The notes beneath the pieces were generated by a model. It was not told where the DNA came from, did not search any database, and saw nothing but the letters and a program-made list of their open reading frames with translations. From Terebella lapidaria (Eukaryota > Annelida > Polychaeta > Terebellida > Terebellidae): 64,000 nt of DNA. Both the position numbers and the translations under genes were made by a program. Location: NCBI GenBank assembly GCA_949152475.1, contig OX424556.1:12086664-12150663 (forward strand), read 5' to 3'. Positions 47,471-59,804 of this stretch are shown here, in pieces (the stretch's first letter is position 1; every line of letters starts with the position of its first letter).

Positions 47471-47529
47471 ATATATATCCACAAATAAAGACTAGGTCGT
47501 GTACCCTGCCCAGATGGATGTAATCATGA

Positions 47530-48660
47530 TTCCTACTTTCCAGTCTAGCAGCGCACTTCAAATTCCACATCAGTCCCTCAATGGCTGAAGATTAATTCGC
47601 TACACGAACGAAGAAGGACGCCGTGATGCATTAAAACGTAGTGGTAAAGAAGATGGCTGGAAGCCTACAGATGAGACTGAACTCTGGGCGATGCTCATCA
47701 CATATGGACATTTTAAGCAAAATATGGTGGCACATGGACGTTCTCTGGAGTAATAAAGAATATGGTGCATCAATTCTACATGAGGACAGAATTAGAACAA
47801 AGTCTTGGTCAGTACTACAAGTATGTGCCTGGAGATGATTTCACAGTCGACGAGCAAATTGTACCATTCAGGGGACACCGTTACCAAATGTCAAATATTA
47901 TCAAATTATCAAATATCCACCTGCTGATCTACCTATGGATCGTCGATTCTGCCAACTGTTACCAGCTGAAAGGAATACCTTATCTTCGCGAAGAAGGTCC
48001 AAACATTCAGACTGAATTGGCATTAAACCATACTTGCATTGCTCTCGCAAGTGTTTAATCAATGCTGTATGTTGATTAAGCACCTGTCGGTCACGGCTGA
48101 GTAGTTTTCTCTATGGTGTAAAATAGAGAAACCCCTCGAGTAACAGGGAGTTATTCAACATAGTCTCGGGCTAACGCCCTCGACCATGTTAAATAACCCA
48201 CTGTTCCTTGGGGGTTTCTCTATTTCCTCTCGATCCCTGACGCCTCTACTTCATGTCCAACAGGCTTGAAGGCTTTTCACTGACCAGGCTCTAGGATGGA
48301 ACTGTGTCGAATGAGCTCAGGCTGGTTTGCAACAATTTGTGAGAACAAACGATTACTGCCCCAGAGTTCAGGCCCAGAAAGGTAGAGCACTTAAGGAACC
48401 CATGTTTGGATTGCAGGAAAAAACAACAATCATGTGGTAACAGTGCAAGAAAGCAGAATGCCACACTGCTCAGTACGATGCATAGCACGACCTGGGTTGG
48501 AATCATCCAGTGAAGAAGCCAGAAATCGTAATCTACTTCAACAACACCAAGGGTGTTGTTATACGTTATCTCATAACGTATTGACTTCGAGGCCAGCAAA
48601 ATTGACAGGTGTCGTGGCCTTTATTATACCAGGATATGCGTTCATAAAAAAAGGATGAAA
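47530..48660 (+). pseudogene. PiggyBac-type transposase remnant
   Basis: Plus-strand remnants in several frames: GWKPTDETELWAMLIT near 47660-47707, then FTVDEQIVPFRGHRYQM (the conserved DEQ-PFRG region with a catalytic Asp) near 47840-47890. LWIVDSANCY follows near 47932. After an inserted hairpin, KKPEIVIYFNNTKGVV (equivalent of the NxxKGGVD region) lies near 48514-48565. Stops and frameshifts are abundant, so it is dead. The downstream flank (48655-49190) recurs at the right window edge. Confidence 0.85.
48121..48225. repeat. 105-bp hairpin with GGGCTAACGCCC loop
   Basis: Arms AAATAGAGAAACCC and GGGTTTCTCTATTT, with inner arms around TTATTCAACAT and ATGTTAAATAA, closing on CTCGGGCTAACGCCCTCG. 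It interrupts the piggyBac remnant. Confidence 0.8.
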
Positions 48661-49195
48661 ATTGGATGAGAAATGCGACCTGTAGAACTTTCAGAACATG
48701 GCTTGACCAAACGGACATGACAGTCGCAAATCCATAGTATTAACCGAACTTTGTCGGGAGACACAATTACTATTCTTTACGCTTCTGATGTTTTGAAAAT
48801 AGTATTCATATTCTTCTCTAATAAGTTGGAGTTTTGGACTGAAAAAAAAAATCGTCAAAAAGTTTGATGCTATATTTCGAATATATATGGTTGGATAAGA
48901 AAACTTCTGGATGTGTTTGTGTTGTTAATCTGTGTTTGGTCACTTTGTTTCAAATGTCAAAAGGACGAATCCAGTCTGACTATCTCAATGACAATATTTT
49001 TCAGTAGAAATTTTTCCTTCTTTACTGGCAGACATATGTGGCAAAAATCCAATTTTAAATGAGGGCTGTAATCGTATCCACAGTTGACAACGCCCTGTGA
49101 TTGATTGCATCTCACATTTCAGTGATACCTCAAAGAAATAGAACGGAAATGATATCATGTATTTCAAAAAGCGGTTCTTACAAAGCCAAAGCTAC
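48655..49195 (+). repeat. PiggyBac downstream segment, copy 1
   Basis: GAGAAATGCGACCTGT, ATATTAACCGAACTTTGTC-like sequence, CTTCTGATGTTTTG, CAGTGATACCTCAAAGA and AAGCGGTTCTTACAAA occur in the same order here and at 63365-63980. It is part of a piggyBac-like element or of a larger duplicated block. Confidence 0.8.
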
Positions 49196-51669
49196 ATTAA
49201 AATATTATTATAGAAATGGAATATCTGCATAAAAACGATGATGCTACAAATGTCAGCTGGTTTTTCAGTAGGTGACACAATACACTTCAAATGTTGATTG
49301 CTATCATTTGTGATATTGGCTGCTGTGGTATGCACTTAGCTGATTTGAATGTTAGCTGACTCACTCAACGTTCACCTAATATCATAGACCAGTACGGTAA
49401 CAATGTTGACATTGTTAACGGGCTCACAGTACTCTGATTACCAATGGTCCTAGCGGGATTCAGGACATTCAGTGCCCGAAACAGGCGTATTGGGTATTTC
49501 CGGTCGTGTAACCAAGAAAACTAGTTACGTCTCTCTTGCTTTTTTTCAACATATTCGAGTAGCCTCTCGATGGAGGTGGAACGATAAATATACTTAGTAA
49601 TACTGTGTTCAGATTAAACCCAAACATCGATATACATATTCTGTTACATATTAGAAATTCAAAAGAAACTTTGGTCTCCATTTATATATATATATATGAT
49701 TTATTTCGTACGCATGTACATTTCAATTTACAAACAATAAAAGCAATAAAACAACACACACAACTTCTCAACTAGAACTAAAGAAAACAGTTAATTTACA
49801 CAGAAAGCATACAGCATATTCCCGATTTCGTCGTGACTGAGGTCTGATAGCATTTTGCCATCTCTCATCAGACAGAGTTCCTGTCTGTATTTAGGATTGT
49901 GTAATCTTTTTTTGCTGACCTGGAGTTTGTATATGACGACGATATGAACTTCAGTAAGATCCTTGATGCCGCACCAAAAAAAATTCAGATGAATTATTGT
50001 GTTAAGAAATACCACTGGGCAATTGGGATGAGTGCTGTTCCACGGCACTGTTCATGGTTAATCCTCTGAGTAAATCTTTTATGATTCCCTTTTTACGTTA
50101 GTTTCTTAGTCCAACTATCGACGGATCCAGCTGTTAATCCAACACGTATACAATGATTCGTTGCATGTATAATACCTGTACATTGTTGGAAGGCTGTTAT
50201 TAGTTTAATTTTGTATAACAGCATGACGCCGTATTCTTTTGCTCTATACATGTACTATAATATATCATAAGATTAAAATAGAATGATTTGTTAGAACACC
50301 AGATAACAAAACGAAGGGCATCACAAGCAAACACAAACATCACCAGAATCCAACTGCGATCGATATAAAAGACAGGAATGTAAATATAGTACCATGCATA
50401 AGTGAGGATTAATATTCCTTATTTACTACAAGAATAATTGGCCGCAGTCACAATTCACAGCAATGACAATACCATTGTGATTTTGTTCACCAAATTGGAG
50501 AAATGTGACGGGCATCGTTACGATATGGTCGATAGTACACCTTATTTCTTGCAAGTACGCAGTAAGACTTGATAGATATGGAAACGTTGATTTTTTAGAA
50601 TTAGAATAGAATAAAATGTATTTTCGTTTTCACATCCTTATAGCCAAAACTGAGTATTTTATCCAGCCCCAGAATCCAGTTTCAGACAAACTCGAGACAA
50701 TTATATGGCACCCCGTGGTCCCTCATAATTTACACATCTAATCAACACTGAGCCGCGTTCCCTCTGGTCATATCAAACAAGCCCATAGCTTCCTGATGTA
50801 CATGTACTATGCTATACCAATTATATTTTTTTTATATTATTGATAACAAATAACATATATACGCTGTGAAATTGCTCATTCAAGTTATTCTTTATGTCTA
50901 TCTATCTATATTATTCCATTTCAGTTATTCAATCGTTTGCACTTTGCAATTTTATTGATCCCTGTCAGAATAACTAAGTGAAATCTGTTATCGCGCAGAT
51001 AAAAAAAGGCTTGATTGCTCTTGCTGCGCCAGTTCACAACCAGTCTACAGGGGGTGCGGGCAAACAACACTGATTATATTTAGCATGATTATATATCTCG
51101 TGTAGTTGCTTTAATATTCAGTGTAATTGGGTGGGGGAGGGGGGCGGGGGTGATACCAAATACTGCTTACACACGCTTTTGTTCTGCTCGTGGTCGCCTC
51201 GAGCCCTCGCAAGCTTGGTTTCAGGAATCGACCGCGGGCAACTCATCTACAAAATACAACCACAAATGCAGCAATCGCTTTTCGAAATCGTGTTTGAAAA
51301 CCATCTTTCAGAAAAATACGTTTTTGCAAGAGTGAATACATTTCCACCAACCCTTATCTCTAAAATGTCATATAATGGAACTGTAGCAACAGGTAAAAAC
51401 TGCAGCAGCAAGGACCAACATTCATAGGTGGGTAGCCACTCTCATAGCCATTAGCTGAAGTGTTTATTATATCTTTCCCTATTGAGGAAATCCGAAGGCC
51501 ATATATATTCATGTTTGAACGCATTCAATACTTGAAATAGGACCTGGACGCTAAAGAAAACAGTTGAGATTTAAAGACAATATCATATGTTATGCTGTAA
51601 TATTGTGATATGCTATATATGATTTGAGCAGTATAATGGGCAACATGTAGAATGCAGTAACTCTTGACG
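49196..51669. other. Gene-poor stretch; possible LINE 3' end
   Basis: 49690-50100 on the minus strand ends in CGAAATAAATCATATATATA, like the LINE 3' end at 37675, so a truncated LINE is possible. 50950-51440 is a diverged dispersed repeat sharing GCAATTTTATTGATCCCTG and GTGAAATCTGTTAT with 53323-53365 and, more weakly, with 53760-54010. A G-rich tract lies at 51129-51153. No gene is supported. Confidence 0.45.
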
Positions 51670-51673
51670 TTAA

Positions 51674-52389
51674 GGTGTGATTGCACGTAACTTACCGGTG
51701 ACTGCACTGAGGCACTTTTCCATTGACTTATAATGTGAAAGTAAAGGTAACAAAATCTCCAAAACAATACAATCCCCTGACCTAAAACTTGGCTAGCACA
51801 CACACAAATATGCATGGATGATGAACCGAGACATGGTTTCATAAATGATATCATCAAAGCTGTGCAATTTGATGATTAGATGAATCATTTTATACGTTTC
51901 ACCAAAACGAAGATTCGAGTGTTCTGCTTGACGAGCACTGGCTGTTGCATATATTTATTCCTTGTTGTCGTCAAAATAATGAGAATATCTAGGGCTATAC
52001 TTTCTGTGAGATGAATACAATGAGCTGAACATTCATAATCCCAAACACCTCGGTGCACCCGAGTGCATACCACTTGTGAGTTTTACTGGCCTCACTAGCT
52101 ATTTGCTGCACAGCATAATCCTTTCGCTCGCATTGTTGTGAGTGTATTTTGTAGACTGAGAAATAGGTCGGAAAATGACATATGAAAACGATGAATTTAA
52201 CGAATTTAACATTGCTTGTAAGAAACAGAGTCTCGGTTAGTAATCCTTGATGGCTAACAATCAGAAAGGCAAAATTTCACGTTAGTTGGAAGTGTGTAAG
52301 TTCATGAATTTGTTACCTTTATATTTACATTGTAAGTAAATGGACAGCTGGTCACTGCCAGGTTCATGACGATCACATGCAATCAATCC
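51674..52389. mobile_element. 716-bp TTAA-flanked non-autonomous element, copy 1
   Basis: TTAA at 51670-51673 and 52390-52393. The ends are imperfect inverted repeats: GGTGTGATTGCACGT and the complement GGATTGATTGCATGT. It is 716 bp, the same length as the copy at 57160. The TTAA duplication indicates piggyBac-type mobilisation. No transposase. Confidence 0.85.
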
Positions 52390-52393
52390 TTAA

Positions 52394-52815
52394 TACTATA
52401 TACCACAAAGTCTCCAACCAAGTTATTAAATTATGAGAAGTAAGTCTTTCAGAGCTACCTTATGATGTAACGTGGTAGTGTAATTCAGATGTTGAAATGA
52501 TTATGCCCCTGTGTCAAGAATGAATTTCAAAAATCTGATCTTGAAGAGGTCATTATATTCCTGGCACTTTTAACGGGTAACTGTTTTAACTTACTCATGT
52601 ATGGGTCGTATATTGTGCTAATATAATTGTTGTTGTATGTGTACCCCTTTATGATGGCAAGCAATGGAGCTCAAATAATCGTATCTATGGTTTGATAATG
52701 TCGAAAATTACATTCACGACTATGAGAAAAATTGGATTCTCATTTTAATCAGATGGACATATCATTCAAATCACAAATTTAGTATTCAAGTGTGGTCAAT
52801 TATAAAAAATTGTGC
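52394..52815. other. Stretch without recognised features
   Basis: I see no gene or repeat that I can support here. Confidence 0.4.
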
Positions 52816-53034
<219 letters not shown>

Positions 53035-53289
53035 TGTATAAGCTACATTTCACTGAACTTCAATTGTTTGAATGTGTTGTCCAGAAAATGTCCAAATATC
53101 GAGCGACAATTCCTGTGTAGACATATTTCTCCGCACTTTTCGAGCCCACCTTGTGCAGCTGTTGTAAGTCTGACCCATGGAATAATTCCCTGTCTCCCTG
53201 TACACTGCAGGTATTGCCACTATGTGAAGCTAAACATTTGAAATAAACCAAATAGTTGCCTATTTACTTAATGCATTTCAGTGACCCAA

Positions 53290-54010
53290 TTCGTGATATA
53301 CTGTTTTTTTTGGTGAACCAGACTGCAATTTTATTGATCCCTGCTGGAGCAAGAAGGTGAAATCTGTTATGCCGCTCATCCGCAATTTGCTTGTATTTGT
53401 CGCGCCAGTAACGATTTCCATAACAAGCGTTCCACTTGGGGAGGGGGGGGGGGAGGGGTAGTTTTACAACGCTGAACATGATTTCAAACTCATCTACATG
53501 AATATAACGACAACTGCAGCAACAGTTAGTGGCAAAAAAACCCTTTGGATAAAAACCCTTTACGCAATTTCCAATGTAGAGTGCATACATCACGAGCCTA
53601 AAAATAGGAAACAGCAGTAGCAGGTCGAATGTACGCATTGTTCACATTTGGATATTTATTGGCAATATCTTCATATTTGAGTCGATTCATCGGCATGACG
53701 CGGCATGACCAGTCCATACTAAATTAATGATTTGCAAATATGTTACCCTTTGAAAGTTAACAAAATTGTGAGACACTGCTGAAATATGTTATCCCACTGA
53801 TTAGCAATTTGCATGAGACTTCTTGTCACGTTAGTACCGATTTTTCCCGCAGGGGTAATTTTCACAACACTGAACGTGTTCATCAAGCTCATGCACAAAT
53901 ACTTTAGCGCAATAATCGGTGTTTGAAATCACCATTCGAAATGTTGTTACCATGCAATTACTGTGAAGAATGGATACATCTAGTACTAAGTTGAGCCTAA
54001 ATGTGATAGG
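53290..54010 (+). repeat. Two diverged dispersed-repeat units
   Basis: 53323-53640 and 53760-54010 share TGAAAT(C/A)TGTTAT, GCAATTTGC, a G-rich or CGCAGGGG patch before ACAACACTGAAC-like sequence, and AACTGCAGCAACAG/AACTACAGCAACAG. The unit at 50950-51440 is a third copy. Non-coding; class unknown. Confidence 0.55.
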
Positions 54011-55489
54011 CGTCTATCTACAACTACAGCAACAGATAAAAAAATTTATCCATAGTTTCATGAAAAAAAAAATCACTATGAATAACAACTTCCTATTTCG
54101 AAAGAAAACATTATTTCCAAATGAAAAGACCATAGTTATACCCGGAAGAAAGGCATGTAGAATGCAGGAACTATTGATGATGGAATAACATACCATAAAA
54201 ACGCCAACCATTCTCATACATTCACAGCAGCTTCTCTTCTAGAATTATATTTCTTAGGAATTGTATACAAGTAAAATAAGCCGTATCCAATGCTATATAA
54301 GAATTTCACGTGAAAAATAATTCTGACACGTTGTCAAGAAGTAATTGTTATGATCCAATTTCGTAAAGGTCGACATGTGCCTGGAAACAATTATTGTTCT
54401 GTCATGCTGGAGGGAAAACAGCGGCCTTTTATAAGGACACACATATACGTGGCAGAGAGCACTTGCACAACTGTGATTAAATTACATACAGTGAAGAATG
54501 TCACAAACACATAAAGGGGCTCCTGAAGTATTGCACAAGTAGCCTATTGCAGCATGAATGAATTGTCCGTAGTTGTCCATGCATGTATACTTTATATACA
54601 TGCATATAGTTCTTGCAGTATAGAAGATGAAACATTGTAAATACCGAATATGCATGAATATGAATGTCGTCACATGCAAATGTACGTACCAATTCGAGCA
54701 ATTAACAGAAAATATTATAAATATGATAAAATATGAAACCCTTTCACTGAAATAATTAGATTCAGTTATGCAACCCTTTCAACAGAATACGGAAAAAGCA
54801 ATGATGTATTCAAGATTTTCACATATAGTGTTGAGTTGTAGAGAGATGTTGGCATCCTGCATGAAGAGCAACATATATGAACACCCTATTACGAAATGGG
54901 GTGATTACAATAACAACCCTCATTACAGAAGCATGCCTACTAATTAATCAGCCAAGTTTGTATCATATCGACGTGGCGTTCATGGCTCGGCACAAAACAA
55001 TGAGAGTGGTCGTTCGCAATGCTGGAACACCTGTCCATAGTGATTTATCAGGTATATCCTAGCACTAGCTCATCGCCGAATGTCCATTTCGTATCACAGG
55101 TTTTCAATTACACAGCGGACAGCTCTTTATATAAGCCAACTCAAATCCTCAGATTCCATTCGCTGCTTTAATTTATGACGTACGTGAAAGCAATGTATAG
55201 GTCGAAGAATGACCAATATCTTAAAACGATGATACCTAAAAAAAAAACATGAAATAAACAACATTTTGGTAGCCCGACCATGTATTTATGAATAATCACT
55301 GACGTTATAAGGAGCAAACAGTGTGTGAAATTTAGTTCTTTCTTCTGTACATTATGACATTGAAAATATCAAAAACTCACATACCATAAGGACTATTCGA
55401 ATACAGAAATGAATTTTGCATCTATTGTAGTTCTATAGTATGAGAGTATTCGTGATAGTTGATCACGAGTGCAATGATAATAATGTAAA
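54011..55489. other. Gene-poor AT-rich stretch
   Basis: Only a diverged copy of repeat R (55258-55370, GTAGCCCGACCATGTA and CAGTGTGTGAAATTTAG). The short frame at 54877-55062 shows no recognised domain. Confidence 0.4.
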
Positions 55490-55865
55490 GTTTTAACGTT
55501 GTCCGCTATCCGGGATCCTCGAGGATAGTCCTCTCACCACGGGTCACGGCGGACGCACGCCCACTATACTCAGATCCTCGCGGAGGATCACTGCGGGCGC
55601 AGTGCCTACTCTATCATCAGAACGTTAACCAGGTAGCAGCCCGCCCAGCGAACCCAGACATGCGGACACCACTCAGGTACAGGATCATCACCGTGGTGTT
55701 AACTGTAAGGCCGGCTCGCCGCGGTCCGCCGCATGGGATGGAACCCCGGACAGCCCGACAGTCCGCCAGAGCCTGTGTCGCACCATCCCAGGTGGGAGAC
55801 CAGTGATCCAGACAGCGTACACCCCCGAGTCATCAAGGTCTTCCCCACCTGGGCCCCCTATGGAA
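55490..55865. other. GC-rich island of unknown nature
   Basis: A sharp compositional jump, to about 60 percent GC by eye, inside AT-rich DNA. It contains small palindromes (GGATCCTCGAGGATAGTCC, GATCCTCGCGGAGGATC) and GGTGGGAGACCAGTGATCC. No open frame of note. It could be a retroelement 5' UTR, a SINE-like unit, or a promoter island. A segment with TCATCCGGAAACC and TCGTCCGGAAACC, of dispersed-repeat character, follows (56070-56280). Confidence 0.5.
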
Positions 55866-57159
55866 ATTGTCCCTAATACCCATTAGACATGTTTGTCTAG
55901 GGCGACCAGTCCGAATATAACGTCTGTTGCACTCTACGGCGCATCTGAGATATGGCTGAACATGAAAAATGCCTAATAATTGTCTAGTGCCACTCACCGA
56001 GATCTCTTTTGAGCTCTGGGTCAAAGGTCGTTTTACTGATTGACCCCATAATCAATCGGGTTCCTCTGAGTCACAATATCAACTTATGTGTCAAGTTCCA
56101 GAAGCATAGCACAAGTACTGTTCCAGTTATCATCCGGAAACCATCCTCACAGACTAACCGGACCTCGGAGCCGGCTCAAAAACGATAGCCTTCATCTACG
56201 TAATATGACTGATAACTGGTGAAAATTTCTCGAAGTTACGTTCATGCGTTCTTGAGTTATCGTCCGGAAACCGAAAAGTGAAAAGAAAAATTCTGACACA
56301 ACCATAAGGGCAAATGAAATACGGAAAATATGGCCAGTGTTGATGATATTTTAATATTTAAGACCGGATCAAGTGATCAGGAACAGGAAATCTTCCCAAA
56401 CGTGTTATTACGTCTTCCTGTCGAGTATAGTGTAGCCTATGCTACACAATTTATCATCAATTGTGATATACACTGGATTTTCAAGAAACTCAGTATGAAT
56501 ATTAGTGTTTTTCTGTATAACTCTGTATGTTGAACTGAATGTTATCTTATAAATAGTATGTAACATATTCACTGGTTCTATAAATTGAGTTCATCAATGC
56601 AGTTAGAATCACGCAGATGACTGATCATGTCCATGATGAGTTGCATCGACAGGGGCTTTTCCAAAGACATTGTCATAATTCATGACATGAAGGGAAGGAA
56701 ACTAATCTCCACAGAGGATAGAATGCAGTTTAGATTTCTTGATATCGAATACAGGACCAGGATCAACGAACACATACATCTTATATGCGGTTGGTGAAAT
56801 AGAGACATTTATTGATCGATTGATTGATGAGATGCGGGGCTTGTTCTGTGGGTATCCAGGAACTATAAGCTCTCCTGTCACTGTTGACGGGTTGATGCAT
56901 CTCCCAATCCCATATCACACTGTAGCCTAAATATTTTATTAGAGACGAAATATCATTATTGATCAGCCAGTGCCTCCCATCAGTGTCAGTGATAGATGTT
57001 CCAGGCTTGAATGATTTTGTTGTATGGAGTAAAAGTGTTAGCGAATAACACAACAACATAATATCTTACCAAATCTACATCCCCGAAATGCTGTTCACAA
57101 AATTGGGATATTAATCCTTGCTAAATCCCAAACTTCACTCATAATGTCAATGTCTTTAA

Positions 57160-57875
57160 GGTGTGATCGCACGTAACTTACCGGTGACTGCACTGAGGCA
57201 CTTTTCCATTGACTTATAATGTGAAAGTAAAGGTAACAAAATCACCAAAACAATACAATCCTCTGACCTGAAACTTGGCTTGCACACACACAAATACTCA
57301 TGTATGATGAACCGAGACATGGTTTCATAAATGATATCACGAAAGCTGTGCAATTTGATGATTAGATAAATCATTTTATACGTTTCACCAAAACGAAGAT
57401 TCGAGTGTTCTGCTTGACAAGCACTGGCTGTTGCATATATTTATTCCTTGTTGTCGTCGAAATAATGAGAATATCTAGGGCTATACTTTCTGTGAGGTGA
57501 ATACAATGAGCTGAACATTCATAATCCCAAACACCTCGGTGCACCTGAGTGCATATCACCTGTGAGTTTTACTGGCCTCACTAGCTATTTGCTGCACAGC
57601 ATAATCCTTTCGCTCGCATTGTTGTGAGTGTATTTTGTAGACTGAGAAATAGGTCGGAAATGACATATGAAAACGATGAATTTAACAAATTTAACATTGC
57701 ATAGCAAGAAACAGAGTCTCGGTTAGTAATCCTTGACGGCTAACAATCAGAAAGGCAAAGTTTCACGTTGGTTGGAAGTGTGTAAATTCATGAATTTGTT
57801 ACCTTTATATTTACATGATAAGTGAATGGACAGCTGGTCACTGCCAGGTTCATGACGATCACATGCAATCAATCC
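57160..57875. mobile_element. 716-bp TTAA-flanked non-autonomous element, copy 2
   Basis: Same element as 51674-52389, about 96 percent similar by eye. TTAA occurs at 57156-57159 and 57876-57879. It splits a Penelope-like unit between ATGTC and CGATAAC; the three sister units (near 59211, 60489 and 61717) have ATCTTTTACGATAAC with no insert. Confidence 0.9.
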
Positions 57876-58526
57876 TTAACGATAACAATAAATATGTCGT
57901 AAAAGTAGAAATGTATACCGAAATGGATATCGTCTGGATATATCTGATGTAGGTATTCACCAAATCTAGGGTTATCCAAGGATATGACATCATCAATATA
58001 CCTGTAGGTAAAATTGAACGAAATGGCCAATCGTTTATCTCCTCATTTCATAAGATTTTGGAGTATGTTCTTCAACAAAATAAACTGAATTGTGATTAAC
58101 CACAAGATATTCATAGCGTCTATTGCCATTCTTGTGGAAAAATTGGTTGTTGAATAATATCCTTCAACCTCGCTTTCAGCTTAGTATGAGGGATAGTAGT
58201 GTACAGTGTGGACTAGTCATATGTTCGAATGTTGTTGACAGTGGAAAATGAATTAGATTTAAGGTTATGTATTAACTCTTTGGAGTTCTTCAATATCCAC
58301 ATTTGGTTTATACCATTTCTGGCATAAGCCATGTCACAATATTTCTGGAGCCCTACCTTCACTGCAGATAACAGTTTGGTTAGGAGTGATGAAAGGGGTT
58401 TAGTGGAACACACAGCAGAACCTGCAATATAACGCTGTTTGTATGGACATTTGGGTAATTTAGGTATCCCATATAAACTAGGAAGTTCCATTTCCTTCTG
58501 ACTGATATTGATATTATCAGACACCA

Positions 58527-59804
58527 GGATTTTCAAGAAACTCAGCATGAATATTGGTGTTTTTCTGTATCACTCTGTATGTTGAACAGAATGTTATCTT
58601 ATAAATAGTATGTAACATTTTCACTGGTTCTATAAATTGAGTTCATCAATGCAGTTAGAATCACGCAGATGACTGATCATGTCCATGATGAGTTGCATCG
58701 ACAGGGGCTTTTTCCAAAGACATTGTCATAATTCATGACATGAAGGGAAGGAAACTAATCTCCACAGAGGATAGAATGCAGTTTAGATTTCTTGATATCG
58801 AATACAGGACCAGGATCAACGAACACATACATCTTATATGCGGTTGGTGAAATAGAGACATTTATTGATCGATTGATTGATGAGATGCGGGGCTTGTTCT
58901 GTGGGTATCCAGGAACTATAAGCTCTCCTGTCACTGTTGACGGCGTTGATGCATCTCCCAATCCCATATCACCCTGTAGCCTAAATATTTTATTAGAGAC
59001 GAAATATCATTATTGATCAGCCAGTGCCTCCCATCAGTGTCAGTGATAGATGTTCCAGGCTTGAATGATTTTGTTGTATGGAGTAAAAGTGTTAGCGAAT
59101 AACACAATAACATAATTTCTTACCAAATCTACATCCCCGAAATGCTGTTCACAAAATTGGGATATTAATCCTTGCTAAATCCCAAACATCACTCATAATG
59201 TCAATATCTTTTACGATAACAATAAATATGTCGTAAAAGTAGAAATGGATACCGAAATGGATATCGTCTGGCTATATCTGATGTAGGTATTCACCAAATC
59301 TAGGGTTATTCAAGGATATGACATCATCAATATACCTGTGGGTAAAATTGAACGAACTGGCCAATCGTTTATCTCCTCGTTTCATAAGATTTTGGATGAA
59401 CTCAGCTTCATATGAGTATAGGGACAAGTCCACTAATAGTGGTGCACAATTGGTACCCATAGGGATACCAACTGTAGTGTACAGTGTGGCATAGTCATAT
59501 GTTCGAATGTTGTTCACAGTGGAAAATGAATTAGATTTAAGGTTATGTATTAACTCTTTGGAGTTCTTCAATATCCACATTTGGTTTATACCATTTCTGG
59601 CATAAGCCATGTCACAATATTTCTGGAGCCCTACCTTCACTGCAGATAACAGTTTGGTTAGGAGTGATGAAAGGGGTTTAGTGGAACACACAGCAGAACC
59701 TGCAATATAACGCTGTTTGTATGGACATTTGGGTAATTTAGGTATCCCATATAAACTAGGAAGTTCCATTTCCTTCTGACTGATATTGATATTATCAGAC
59801 ACCA
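58527..59804 (-). repeat. 1278-bp tandem unit of the Penelope-like array
   Basis: The unit 58527-59804 and the following 59805-60947 are almost identical, offset by exactly 1278 bases. One difference was noted (GTTCACAGTGG at 59511 versus GTTGACAGTGG at 60789). Both share the same in-frame deletion in the RT, joining TLYTT to VGIPMG. The junction ATCAGACACCAGG-ATTTTCAAG is repeated at about 58527 and 59805. Confidence 0.88.
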
